From NCBI GenBank assembly GCA_947259405.1, contig CAMYLY010000004.1:473198-537197 (forward strand): a stretch of DNA of 64,000 nt, read 5' to 3'. The notes under the pieces are model-generated. The model saw nothing but the letters and a program-made list of their open reading frames with translations. It did no database searches and was not told the DNA's origin. Positions 24,605 through 35,638 of this stretch are shown piece after piece. The position numbers and the translations under genes were made by a program. Numbering within the stretch: the stretch's first letter is position 1; the number at the start of each line of letters is the position of its first letter. This DNA comes from an uncultured Gemmatimonadales bacterium. Its GTDB lineage: Bacteria; Gemmatimonadota; Gemmatimonadetes; Gemmatimonadales; GWC2-71-9.

Positions 24605-26824
24605 ATGGCGCCTCTACGGTGTCGCCTGTTCCAATGTGGGAGTTGGACGTTCGCGGTGATGGGCCTGCTGGTGCCCAGCGCACTGGCAGCTCAGGTCGCC
24701 CGCCTCGACGTCCAGCCCCGTCAAGTCACGGTCGGGGTGAATGAGCGCTTCGAGGTGCTCGCGATCGCCGAGGACCGTTCTGGAAACATCTTGTCACCGA
24801 CCTTCCAGTGGGCGGTCGCAAATCCCGCGATCGCCAAGGTCGAGGAGGACGAAGCGGTGCCAGGCGTGGCGTTCGTCATCGGACTCACGCCGGGCGAAAC
24901 CATGGTGGACGTCAGTGTCGGTGACCTGACCCAGAGGATTTCGATCACGGTGGAGGGAGCGGTCTACGCTGGGCCACAGGGTACGGGCGTGGCCACCATG
25001 CTCCAGATCCAACCAGCCACCGTCTATCTGATGCCGGCAGAGGACGTGCAACTCCTCCCGCTGTACCTCAAGAACGACGGAACACCGGCGCAGCCCGAGC
25101 CGGTAACCTGGCGGTCGTTTCGTCCGGACGTTGCGACCGTCGATCCGACGGGGCTAGTCGTCGCGATCACCGAGGGCACGGGGCTTGTTGAAGTCGGGAC
25201 GGAATCGGGTCTGTCTCACCGAGTGCAGGTGCAGGTTGCCCAGGTCCCGTGGGCATTCCGGCGAGACCTGGTGGCCTTGGCTCCCACCGAGTCCGACACA
25301 GTCCGCATCGCGGCTCCCGAACAGGAGAATCGCGTCTTGGCTCCACGGTATTTCACGTGGCAGTCCACAGATCCCAATGTCGCGATCGTGTCGCCGCTCG
25401 GCGTCATAACGGCGATTCAGGGTGGAGAAACGGAAATCGTCGCGACGGGTTTCGGGGAACAGCGTCGCGTCCCGGTGAACGTGCACAAGGCCGTGGTCGG
25501 GTGGATCGTCCGAGCATACAGCGGCGACACGATCACGGTACCGGTTGGGGGCACCGCTCCGTTCGTGGTGGTTGGGGAAGCGGCTGATGGAACGCCGGTG
25601 CCTGAAGCGCCGGTGTTCTGGAGCGTTGGCGACACGAGCCTCGCCGAGTTCGGTATCGCGGCGGATACGCTCGTGACGGGAAAATCCGTGGGGAGGACCC
25701 CACTCGTCGCCTCCGGAGCCGACGGGGTCATTCGCCAGTGGGTGCTCGATATCGTTGCCGCCGGATTGGTGTTCGATGTGGACCGTGCCGGTGTCGGCCT
25801 CAATGGTCAAGTGACCATAGCTGCGTCGTTTGCCGATGCCGACGGGACGCCGGTCGCCCCAGCGAATCGTCTGACGTGGACGTCATTTGACACGACGATT
25901 GCGCGTGTCACCGACGGAGTGGTGACGCCCGTTGGCGTTGGGCCGGTGCAAATCGTCGCCACGACCCCTTGGGATAATGCGGATACGGCCGTCGTGTACG
26001 TTCAGGGAAGCTTGGTCTTCACAACGTCACGCAGCGGAAACTCCGACATTTATGCCGCCGTTCCGACCGAACCGGGTACGGCGTATCCCCTGATTACCGA
26101 CGCTTCCCAAGACCTTTGGCCATCGTTTTCACCGGACGGAACCCGGATCGCCTTTGCATCCGACCGTGTGGCGAACCTAGAGATCTACGTGGCGAACGCG
26201 GACGGGACCGACCCCGTCCGCTTGACGCAGTCCTCGGCTGAGGATCGGTGGCCCCGATGGACGCCCGACGGCAGCCAGATCGTGTGGGAGTCGACCGGAC
26301 CGAGCGGCGTACCGCAGATCTGGATCATGCGTGCGGACGGATCCGATCCTCGTGAGTTGACGTCGGGGAATCGGCCGAATCGCCAGCCGGCGGTATCGCC
26401 TTCGGGGCAAATCGCCTTCTCATCCGGCCGCGAAGGGAACGACGACGTATTCCTCATGAACCTGGACGGGTCCAATCAACGGAATTTCACGGCCACGCCC
26501 GACACCAACGAAACCATGCCGGCGTGGTTGGCCGACAGCACGATCTTCTTCCTGCAGGAGCCGGACCGTCGGGATCAGATGACGAGGGCCGTGGCAAGCA
26601 TGAACTTTCAGCGTGAGCGGGTTGCTGTCACGCAAGAGCGCCAACTCACGTCCTTTGCCATCTCTCCGGACGGAGCGTTCTTGGCGATGGTCGTGATGGC
26701 CCCCGGAGCGACCGGGGGCATGGTCGGTCGAATGTTCGTCATTCCGCAGGACGGCAGCCAACCGTGGGAGATCGCTAGGCAGGGGGACATCGACGGCTTG
26801 GGCAACCCAGCGTTCCGACGTTGA
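24605..26824 (+). CDS. Secreted protein with Ig-like (Big2) repeats and C-terminal TolB/PD40 propeller
   Basis: 739 residues from ATG 24605 (TTG 24584 also opens the frame). A signal peptide runs to ALAAQ. Residues of about 30-465 contain repeated bacterial Ig-like units of the pattern WxxxDPxVATVDPTGLVVAITEGTG and FDTTIARVTDGVVTPVGVGPV. Residues 475-730 have PD40/TolB-like blades: LWPSFSPDGTRIAFASDR, RWPRWTPDGSQIVWES, and RQPAVSPSGQIAFSSGR. Such proteins are exported and act in binding or scaffolding at the cell surface. The ligand is unknown. A strong terminator follows. Confidence 0.85.
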   Translation: MAPLRCRLFQCGSWTFAVMGLLVPSALAAQVARLDVQPRQVTVGVNERFEVLAIAEDRSGNILSPTFQWAVANPAIAKVEEDEAVPGVAFVIGLTPGETMVDVSVGDLTQRISITVEGAVYAGPQGTGVATMLQIQPATVYLMPAEDVQLLPLYLKNDGTPAQPEPVTWRSFRPDVATVDPTGLVVAITEGTGLVEVGTESGLSHRVQVQVAQVPWAFRRDLVALAPTESDTVRIAAPEQENRVLAPRYFTWQSTDPNVAIVSPLGVITAIQGGETEIVATGFGEQRRVPVNVHKAVVGWIVRAYSGDTITVPVGGTAPFVVVGEAADGTPVPEAPVFWSVGDTSLAEFGIAADTLVTGKSVGRTPLVASGADGVIRQWVLDIVAAGLVFDVDRAGVGLNGQVTIAASFADADGTPVAPANRLTWTSFDTTIARVTDGVVTPVGVGPVQIVATTPWDNADTAVVYVQGSLVFTTSRSGNSDIYAAVPTEPGTAYPLITDASQDLWPSFSPDGTRIAFASDRVANLEIYVANADGTDPVRLTQSSAEDRWPRWTPDGSQIVWESTGPSGVPQIWIMRADGSDPRELTSGNRPNRQPAVSPSGQIAFSSGREGNDDVFLMNLDGSNQRNFTATPDTNETMPAWLADSTIFFLQEPDRRDQMTRAVASMNFQRERVAVTQERQLTSFAISPDGAFLAMVVMAPGATGGMVGRMFVIPQDGSQPWEIARQGDIDGLGNPAFRR

Positions 26825-26828
26825 TGTA

Positions 26829-26862
26829 ACGGGGTGGCTCACTGGAGCCACCCCGTGTTATT
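26829..26862 (+). terminator. Intrinsic terminator after Ig/PD40 gene
   Basis: ACGGGGTGGCTC (26829-26840) pairs perfectly with GAGCCACCCCGT (26845-26856) across the loop ACTG, followed by GTTATTT. Strong rho-independent terminator shape, sitting 4 bases after the stop codon and 16 bases before the next start. Confidence 0.85.
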
Positions 26863-26871
26863 TCCCGTTTC

Positions 26872-27954
26872 ATGAAATCTCTGGTCATGCGTGCGCATGG
26901 CGGACTCGATCAACTCGAATTCGCCGACCTGCCCGATCCGGACCTCACGTCGGACGACGACGTCCTGGTGTCCCTTGAAGCCGCGGCACTGAATCACCTG
27001 GATCTGTGGACGTTGCGTGGCCTTCCAGGGCTTACGTTGGACTTCCCGCATACGCTTGGTGGCGACGGCGCCGGAATCGTCCGCAAAGTGGGGAGTGCCG
27101 TCACACAGGTGGCGCCCGGCGACCGCGTGATGATCAATCCCGGGGTTGCCTGTCACCAGTGCGAGTATTGCCTCGCCGGCAAGCACTCGCTCTGCTCATC
27201 GTACGGTCTACTGGGGGAGCACTGTCCTGGGACCCTGGCGGAATCGATTGCGTTGCCCGAACCGAATGTCGTGCCGATCCCGTCGCTCCCGCGCGGTCAC
27301 CCGCCACTCACTTGGGCTGAGGCCGCGGCATTCTCACTGGTCAGTCTCACCGCGTGGCACATGCTGGTGGAGCGGGCGCGAATCCGGGCGGGTGAGACGG
27401 TTCTAATTTGGGGCGTTGGTGGTGGCGTGGCCGGGACGGCGTTGAAGATCGCCAAGCTGTTCGGCGCGGTCACGATCGTTACCTCATCGCGCGATGAAAA
27501 GCTGGCATGGGCGCGTGAGCAGGGTGCGGATTTCGTGATCAACCACGGCGAGGCCGATGTGGTGAAAGAGGTTCGGGGCATAACCAAGAAGGCAGGCGCA
27601 GACATCGTCGTGGAATCGGTGGGGGAGGCCACCTGGGATCGCTCGCTGCGTCTCCTCGGTCGCGGAGGGCGACTGGTCACGTGTGGGGCCACCACCGGCG
27701 CCAAGGTGTCGATTGATGTCCGCCGCCTCTTTTGGTTCCAGTGGGATATCCTCGGCTCCACCATGGGCGGTGATGGAGATTACCGCGAGGTCGTGCGTGC
27801 CCTGGGCCTTGGGCATCTCAGGCCAACCCTGGATTCCGTTCACGAACTTTCGCAGGCACGCGCGGCGTTCGGTCGTCTGGCGGCCGGGGATCACCTGGGC
27901 AAGGTCGTGGTGGACATTGGTGGGCGAGCACGTGAGGCGGCAACCGCGTCCTGA
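26872..27954 (+). CDS. Zinc-type medium-chain dehydrogenase/reductase
   Basis: 360 residues. GroES-like N-terminal domain with the four structural zinc cysteines in CHQCEYCLAGKHSLC (residues about 96-110). Rossmann motif GVGGGVAGTALKIAKLFGA near 177, then a C-terminal substrate domain. At the first catalytic zinc position the sequence is LNHLDLW, with Asn where alcohol dehydrogenases have Cys, so the catalytic zinc site may be altered, as in quinone-oxidoreductase-like members. NAD(P)H-dependent oxidoreductase; substrate unknown. Terminators on both sides suggest a single-gene transcript. Confidence 0.85.
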   Translation: MKSLVMRAHGGLDQLEFADLPDPDLTSDDDVLVSLEAAALNHLDLWTLRGLPGLTLDFPHTLGGDGAGIVRKVGSAVTQVAPGDRVMINPGVACHQCEYCLAGKHSLCSSYGLLGEHCPGTLAESIALPEPNVVPIPSLPRGHPPLTWAEAAAFSLVSLTAWHMLVERARIRAGETVLIWGVGGGVAGTALKIAKLFGAVTIVTSSRDEKLAWAREQGADFVINHGEADVVKEVRGITKKAGADIVVESVGEATWDRSLRLLGRGGRLVTCGATTGAKVSIDVRRLFWFQWDILGSTMGGDGDYREVVRALGLGHLRPTLDSVHELSQARAAFGRLAAGDHLGKVVVDIGGRAREAATAS

Positions 27955-27963
27955 CTCGACAAA

Positions 27964-27990
27964 AAGGCGCCCAAGGGCGCCTTCCTTCTC
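27964..27990 (+). terminator. Intrinsic terminator after MDR dehydrogenase
   Basis: AAGGCGCC and GGCGCCTT (27964-27971 and 27976-27983) pair around CAAG, followed by the pyrimidine-rich CCTTCTC. It is nine bases past the stop and can serve as a bidirectional terminator for the convergent 78-residue gene. Confidence 0.75.
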
Positions 27991-28007
27991 GTATGCCTGG
28001 TGCAGCT

Positions 28008-28244
28008 TTAGATGTTCCTGCGCAACAGCACCGTTGGGCTGTTGGGGCCGAACACGGCTCGCGTTGCGGGGGCCTCGATGTTCCCGATGAACTTCCCGTC
28101 TCCGTCAAACACGGCGTAGCCGCGCTTCGTTCGGACCAAGCGACCACCGCCCGTCATGCGATCCCAGAACTGACGCACGGTTGCTGACACGGGACGCTGA
28201 CCCGTCGTCACGATGTCGGCAAATGCCATGGCATGTACGACCAT
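28008..28244 (-). CDS. Hypothetical 78-residue protein
   Basis: The frame is open much further upstream, but the ATG at 28244 follows AGGGTGGG and the upstream residues look non-coding. The protein has FADIVTTG and FWDRMTGGGRLVRTKRGYAVFDGDGKF, with a basic-glycine core and a strand-turn-strand character, and no cysteine or signal peptide. I do not recognise a family. It is convergent with the MDR dehydrogenase and divergent from gyrA. Confidence 0.55.
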   Translation of the reverse strand: MVVHAMAFADIVTTGQRPVSATVRQFWDRMTGGGRLVRTKRGYAVFDGDGKFIGNIEAPATRAVFGPNSPTVLLRRNI

Positions 28245-28289
28245 CGTCCCACCCTTGTTGGCGTTTCGTTGTCTTACTGTATTAGACGA

Positions 28290-28319
28290 GGGAGGGGTCC
28301 AATTCGTTGCAACCCTCCC
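28290..28319. repeat. Inverted repeat upstream of the 78-residue gene
   Basis: GGGAGGG (28290-28296) and CCCTCCC (28313-28319) flank a 16-base loop in the 250-base gap between the small gene and gyrA. A nearby TTCGAGTC on the minus strand resembles a tRNA T loop, but no cloverleaf forms. Could be an operator or weak hairpin; no function assigned. Confidence 0.35.
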
Positions 28320-28408
28320 ACAGTTTGGGACTCGAACGGACCATGAATCGCGCCTGCAGTGAGCTTCTAAACGGTGCCCTGACAACGGCTTAGATTGCCA
28401 TTGACTCG

Positions 28409-28439
28409 TTGATTTCCCTGACAATCGGGGGTATATTTG
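28409..28439 (+). promoter_or_regulatory. gyrA promoter
   Basis: TTGATT (28409-28414), a 17-base spacer and TATATT (28432-28437) give a good sigma-70-like promoter. The same -10 region reads TATATTTG, which also fits the TAnnTTTG element of Bacteroidetes. The start of transcription would be near 28444. Confidence 0.6.
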
Positions 28440-28450
28440 GAGGACCTCAG

Positions 28451-28476
28451 CGGGGTCATTTGAGACCCCGTTTTTC
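28451..28476 (+). terminator. Terminator-like hairpin in the gyrA leader
   Basis: CGGGGTC (28451-28457) pairs with GACCCCG (28464-28470) around ATTTGA, followed by TTTTT. It lies between the predicted promoter and the gyrA ATG at 28497. It looks like an intrinsic terminator, yet there is no plus-strand gene upstream for it to end, so attenuation or mRNA stabilisation is possible. Confidence 0.55.
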
Positions 28477-28496
28477 GTTTCTCCAAATTGAGTGCT

Positions 28497-30995
<2,499 letters not shown>

Positions 30996-31063
30996 GATCC
31001 TCTCACCCTGCCCGCGTCTCTCTTGAGGACATCCGAGAAGCGGCGCGCGGGCTCGCCGGGGCG

Positions 31064-31972
31064 GTGGAGCGGACCCCGCTCGTTCGTTCTGACGTGCTGT
31101 CCGAACAGGCCGGCGTGCCGGTCTATCTGAAACTCGAGAATGTTCACCCCTCTGGCGCCTTCAAACTGCGTGGCGCGTGGACGTTCATTCGTCGCCTCGG
31201 TGATGCTGCCGCGACTCATGGGGTCATCACCTATTCCAGCGGGAATCATGGCCAGGCGGTGGCCTGGGCGGCCAATCGCGTCGGCGCCAGAGCCGTTGTG
31301 GTGATGCCAGAGGCGGCTCCGCGGATCAAGGTTGAGGGTGTAAAGCGGTGGAACGGGGAAGTCGTGTTCGCTGGGACCACATCGGAGGATCGCTACGCCC
31401 GCGCGATGGCGCTGGCCGACCGCGACGAGCTGGTCGTGGTCCCCCCATACGACCACCCTCACATCATCGCGGGCCAGGGTACCGTGGGTTTGGAGATCGT
31501 CGAAGCGCTGCCCGATGTCGAAATGGTGGCTTCTCCGGTCGGTGGGGGAGGCTTGATCGCGGGAGTGACGACCGCCGTCAAGGGCATGAAACCGTCGACG
31601 GCGGTCGTCGGGGTCGAACCCGAGGGCGCAGCGACGCTCGCCGTCGCGCTCGATGCCGGCGTGCCGGTGCGGTTGGAGTCGACGTCCAGCGTTGCCGACG
31701 GATTACTTCCGCTTTCAGTGGGTACGGTTACCTTCTTCCACGTTACTGGTCTCGTGAACGCCATACAGGTTACTGACGCGGAGATCGCCGAGGCGACCGT
31801 GTGGCTGCACCACGAGGAGCGCGTGCCCGCCGAACCATCGGGGGCGGCAACCACTGCGGCTCTCCGCGCCGGGCGCCTGGCTCCGGCAGGACCGTGTGTG
31901 CTAATCGTGAGCGGGGGAAACGTGGCGCCCGAACGCGTTCAAGAGCTTGCGTCGACATTCGGGATCTCATGA
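31064..31972 (+). CDS. Threonine dehydratase-like PLP enzyme, true N-terminus unresolved
   Basis: 302 residues from GTG 31064. PLP-dependent fold-type II lyase or racemase: the PLP lysine is in SGAFKLRGAW near residue 30, SSGNHGQAVAWAA near 60 binds substrate, and the phosphate loop is GGGGLIAGV near 160. It probably deaminates L-threonine or L-serine. The family N-terminus extends upstream in the same frame (VSLEDIREAARGLAGA), but no ATG, GTG, TTG or CTG occurs between there and an upstream stop near 30930. Either a rarer start is used or a base is wrong. No regulatory ACT domain, so it is the short catabolic-type form. Its stop overlaps the response-regulator start. Confidence 0.8.
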   Translation: MERTPLVRSDVLSEQAGVPVYLKLENVHPSGAFKLRGAWTFIRRLGDAAATHGVITYSSGNHGQAVAWAANRVGARAVVVMPEAAPRIKVEGVKRWNGEVVFAGTTSEDRYARAMALADRDELVVVPPYDHPHIIAGQGTVGLEIVEALPDVEMVASPVGGGGLIAGVTTAVKGMKPSTAVVGVEPEGAATLAVALDAGVPVRLESTSSVADGLLPLSVGTVTFFHVTGLVNAIQVTDAEIAEATVWLHHEERVPAEPSGAATTAALRAGRLAPAGPCVLIVSGGNVAPERVQELASTFGIS

Positions 31973-33426
31973 AGGCCTCGACTCCCGCAAAAATCCTCGT
32001 AGCGGACGACGATCGCGCGCTGCTACAGACTCTTACCACGATCCTCCGTGGGAAGGGGTATGACGTCGTCCCAGTGCCGGGAGGTGTCGGGCTCATCGAG
32101 CACCTCGTGGAGGAGTCGCCGGATCTCCTCATGCTCGACATCATGATGCCCAAGGTCGACGGGCTACAGCTTCTCCAACAGGTGAAGGGAGATGCGCGTT
32201 GGCGCGATCTGCCCGTGCTTATGATCTCCTCCATGGCTCCTGAAGAAGGTACGGTGCAGTCACTGGGACTTGGTGCGTCGGATTTCATTGGCAAGCCGTT
32301 CCGCGTGAAGGAGCTCACGGCGCGCATCGACGCGCACTTGAGAACTGGCATGGCGCTCAGACGAGCCCGCCTTGAAGCGGAGGCCCGCGCCAGCGAAGCG
32401 GCGACCCAAGCGGAGATGGTAGACATTCTGCACGAGGTTACCGATGCGCTCGCACCGGATGAGATCTACCAGATTCTCACGCGGCGCGTTGCCAACGTGC
32501 TCAAGGTGTCCCGTTGCTCGATGGTTCTCGCCAAGATCGACGACAACATGGGCACGGTTGTCATGGCCGCGGACAACCCGATGCTGCGCAACCTCGAGAT
32601 TCCGCTGGACAAATATCCTGAGATTCGGGAGGCGCTCAGCAGCGACCAAGCCGTGCTCGTGCAAGACGTACAGTCCGATCCGCTGTACGCCGAAGTCCGT
32701 GAATGGTGGAAGCGTGAGAATATCAACGTTCCAACCCGATCGATCATCGCCGTTCCGTTTGGGCTGCGTGAGGAGCAATCCGGTGTGTTCTTCTTGCGGA
32801 CTCTGGGAGACGAACCGCCCTTGACACAGGAGGATCTCCGCTTCGCCGACAAGGTCGTGAAAACGTCCGTTAACGCGATCGAGAAGGCATACGCGCTCGA
32901 AGAGGCAGAGTCCGACAAAGTCCGATACCAGTGGCTGGCCACGGTCGATGCGCTCACCGGGTGTCACAACCGACGGGCACTCATGGACAAACTGGGCCAA
33001 GAACTCGACCGCGCGCGCCGCTATGGTCTCGCGATCTCGGTCCTCATGATAGATTTAGATCGCTTCAAGACGGTCAATGACACCTTCGGCCACTTGGTCG
33101 GCGATCGTGTCCTACAACAGCTGGGCGATCTACTGCGTCGCCAGGTGCGATCCGTGGACGTCGTGGCACGCTACGGCGGGGAGGAGTTCGTGGTCCTCCT
33201 GCCGGAGACTGACAAACAAGGAGCAGTGGTGTTCGCTGAACGAATCCGAATTGCGGTGGAGCAACACAACTTTTCCGACTCCGGAGGCGAGATCTGGGCC
33301 ACCGTGTCTATCGGTGTTGCTGGAACACCCAACGACGGCATCTCGTCAGCGGAGGAACTGCTCGGTCACGCCGACAACACACTGTACGAAGCCAAGGCCG
33401 GCGGCCGCAACCGGGTGTGCTCGTGA
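31969..33426 (+). CDS. Response regulator with GAF and GGDEF domains (diguanylate cyclase)
   Basis: 485 residues from ATG 31969, overlapping the upstream stop (ATGA). REC domain 1-125 with the phospho-acceptor Asp in LLMLDIMMPKVDG and Lys in GKPFRVKEL. A short coiled linker leads to a GAF-like domain (about 150-305). The GGDEF domain (about 325-485) has the signature YGGEEF and an intact RxxD inhibitory I-site (RSVD) five residues ahead. It should make cyclic di-GMP from two GTP under phosphorylation and ligand control. No EAL domain. Coupled to the next kinase gene by a GTGA overlap, which suggests a joint signalling unit. Confidence 0.93.
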   Translation: MKASTPAKILVADDDRALLQTLTTILRGKGYDVVPVPGGVGLIEHLVEESPDLLMLDIMMPKVDGLQLLQQVKGDARWRDLPVLMISSMAPEEGTVQSLGLGASDFIGKPFRVKELTARIDAHLRTGMALRRARLEAEARASEAATQAEMVDILHEVTDALAPDEIYQILTRRVANVLKVSRCSMVLAKIDDNMGTVVMAADNPMLRNLEIPLDKYPEIREALSSDQAVLVQDVQSDPLYAEVREWWKRENINVPTRSIIAVPFGLREEQSGVFFLRTLGDEPPLTQEDLRFADKVVKTSVNAIEKAYALEEAESDKVRYQWLATVDALTGCHNRRALMDKLGQELDRARRYGLAISVLMIDLDRFKTVNDTFGHLVGDRVLQQLGDLLRRQVRSVDVVARYGGEEFVVLLPETDKQGAVVFAERIRIAVEQHNFSDSGGEIWATVSIGVAGTPNDGISSAEELLGHADNTLYEAKAGGRNRVCS

Positions 33427-34511
33427 GCCGTCGGTGCCCGCGCTGCAAGACGGTGTATGCGGGTGGAGCTCGCTTTTGCCCGAAAGACGGCAGTCCTCTC
33501 GTCGACGTGAGAAGCACGGGGGACGCCGCCAAGGTCGTGCAAGTGCCAAAACCGGTAGATGCGAGCTCGGGGACCCAGATCAGGCAGCCGGCACCCAAGC
33601 CTCGTGGCTTCGGCCTCGAGCGCGCTGGATCGTTGGCTGACCAGGTCATCGACGGGCGCTACCAGGTATTAAGCAAGCTGGGTGAAGGCGGAATGGCCTT
33701 CGTGTACGAAGCGCGAGACATCCAGTCGGGTGAGTTCGTCGCGATCAAGGTATTGAGCCCCAAGCTCTCCAAGGATGCGTCGTCCGTCGAACGCCTACGG
33801 CGGGAAGCCGGGTTGGCCATGCGCCTCGAGCACCCCAATGCCTGCAAGATCCTGCGATTGGGAGAAACCGAGGACGGTTTGATCTACCTCGTCATGCCGT
33901 TCTTGGATGGGGAGTTGCTTTCGGATCGCGAAGCCAAGACGGGTCCAATGGGTTTGGAGCAAGGCATCGAGTGGATGGTCGAGTGCTGCGCGGGACTGCA
34001 TCATGCGCATCAGCTCAACATCGTGCACCGTGACCTTAAGCCCGAGAACATCATGATCGTCCGGAAAGACGACGATCACGAGAGTGCCGTGGTGATGGAT
34101 TTCGGTCTCGCCAAAGAGAGTAAAGCCAGTCCCGGCGTCGCCAAACTCACCGCAACTGGGATCATTCTCGGCACTCCCGAATTCATGAGCCCGGAGCAGA
34201 TTCGCGGCAAGGATCTCGACGCGCGGAGCGACGTGTATGCGCTGGGTATCGTGGCGTTCGAGTTGTTCACGGGCAAGCTCCCGTTTCAGGGTCGTACGCC
34301 GCAAGAGATGATGATCGCGCGACTTCGCGGCAAACCCACGCCGCTGCGCCGATTCCGGCCCGATTTTCCAGCGTCGCTGGAGACCGTCTTGATGCAGGCG
34401 ATGGATACGGAACCTACGAAGCGATTCAAGACGACACTCGAGTTCGGCCACGCCATGGTCGACGCGCTCGAGAGTGGAGATAGAGCTCGACTGAAGACCA
34501 TCCTGGCCTAA
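33423..34511 (+). CDS. Ser/Thr protein kinase with N-terminal zinc ribbon
   Basis: 362 residues from GTG 33423, overlapping the cyclase stop. A CPRCKTVYAGGARFCPKDG double-CxxC-type zinc ribbon (residues 4-22) precedes a linker and a complete kinase domain (about 76-345): GEGGMAFVYEA, VAIKV, catalytic loop HRDLKPENIM, DFGLA and GTPEFMSPEQI. No transmembrane segment follows, so unlike PknB it is cytosolic. The zinc ribbon presumably binds a partner or senses metal or redox. Gene context suggests cross-talk with cyclic di-GMP signalling. Confidence 0.92.
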   Translation: MSRRCPRCKTVYAGGARFCPKDGSPLVDVRSTGDAAKVVQVPKPVDASSGTQIRQPAPKPRGFGLERAGSLADQVIDGRYQVLSKLGEGGMAFVYEARDIQSGEFVAIKVLSPKLSKDASSVERLRREAGLAMRLEHPNACKILRLGETEDGLIYLVMPFLDGELLSDREAKTGPMGLEQGIEWMVECCAGLHHAHQLNIVHRDLKPENIMIVRKDDDHESAVVMDFGLAKESKASPGVAKLTATGIILGTPEFMSPEQIRGKDLDARSDVYALGIVAFELFTGKLPFQGRTPQEMMIARLRGKPTPLRRFRPDFPASLETVLMQAMDTEPTKRFKTTLEFGHAMVDALESGDRARLKTILA

Positions 34512-34537
34512 CGCGCCGATCGCGCAACTGCAGGGCG

Positions 34538-35638
34538 ATGAAGCGATATCCCGCCTACGATCCCCCGGAATACATCGACTGGAAGCCTGATCCGGAGCTG
34601 GTTGACGTCTTCGAGGTTGCGCCTCGGAGCGACGCTGCTCGCTCCAAAATCATCGATGCGATGACGATGGATGAGAAACTCGCCCTGTACGAAGGCATGC
34701 TGCGTGCGCGACTCCACGACATCGCGCTCAAGCGCTGGGTTCGTCAGGGCGTGATCTCGAAGGCCTGGCTTGCGACCGGAGAAGAGGCGACGACGGTCGG
34801 CCCAGTCCACGCTCTGGATCGCAACACGGACGTCGTGGTGCCCATGATCCGCAACGCTGCCGCTTGTGCGGAAATGGGTATGCCGGTTGCTGACATGCTC
34901 CGCGGCTACTTGGGGTCGTACGACTCGCCGTCCAAGGGGCGGGATGGACACGTCGGCAGCTTCGAACATCGTGTACTGCAACCGATTTCAAACATCGGCA
35001 ACATGCCACCTGTCACAGCGGGAATCGCGTTGGCGTTTCGACTGCGCGGCGCGCGAGCGGTCGCCATCACGTGGGTGGGCGATGGTTCGGTGAAGTCTGG
35101 TCCCACGCATGAAGCCCTTAATTTCGCGGCCGTGCAAGGTCTCCCCGCCATCTTCGTAATTCAAAACAACCAAGTCGCGCTGGGCACAATGGTGGAGCAT
35201 CATCATCTCCCGGAGGGGTTTGCAGATCTCCCGAGCGCGTACGGGTGTTCTGGGTGGGCGTTCGACGGCAACAACGTGCTCGACGCCTATGTGGCGACGC
35301 GCTTGGCGGCTGACCGGTGCCGGTCGGGCGTCGGACCGGTGATCCTTGCTGCGGAGACCTTCCGAATGGGTGGGCATGCCACGCACGATGAACAAGACGC
35401 GCGGCGGATGATCCCACAGGAGCTGTACGACTACTGGGGAAAGCGGGATCCGATTGGCTTGTACGAAGCACACCTCATTCGTGAAGGTGTGAGTCAAGCG
35501 ACACTCGAACAAACCGAACAGTTGGTCAGCGAGGAAGTGGATCGCGCAGCGGAAGAAGCACTTGAATCCCGCGAGGTCAACATGCCTCCAGCCGAATCAG
35601 CCTTGGACGACGTGTACGCAAACCGACCGAACTCCTAG
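34538..35638 (+). CDS. Pyruvate/2-oxoacid dehydrogenase E1 alpha subunit
   Basis: 366 residues. The thiamine diphosphate motif GDGSVKSGPTHEALNFAAVQGLPAIFVIQNN (about residues 180-210) spans the usual GDG to NN distance. GHVGSFEH and RMGGHATHDEQDAR match E1 alpha chains of the pyruvate/branched-chain 2-oxoacid dehydrogenases. It decarboxylates a 2-oxoacid with thiamine diphosphate and transfers acyl to E2. The beta subunit and E2 are absent from the window, so it must partner in trans. Its stop shares CTAG with the stop of the convergent transporter. Confidence 0.88.
   Translation: MKRYPAYDPPEYIDWKPDPELVDVFEVAPRSDAARSKIIDAMTMDEKLALYEGMLRARLHDIALKRWVRQGVISKAWLATGEEATTVGPVHALDRNTDVVVPMIRNAAACAEMGMPVADMLRGYLGSYDSPSKGRDGHVGSFEHRVLQPISNIGNMPPVTAGIALAFRLRGARAVAITWVGDGSVKSGPTHEALNFAAVQGLPAIFVIQNNQVALGTMVEHHHLPEGFADLPSAYGCSGWAFDGNNVLDAYVATRLAADRCRSGVGPVILAAETFRMGGHATHDEQDARRMIPQELYDYWGKRDPIGLYEAHLIREGVSQATLEQTEQLVSEEVDRAAEEALESREVNMPPAESALDDVYANRPNS

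Noticed and set aside
28320-28345. tRNA-like TTCGAGTC on the minus strand
   Set aside because: No T stem, acceptor stem or anticodon arm forms around it.
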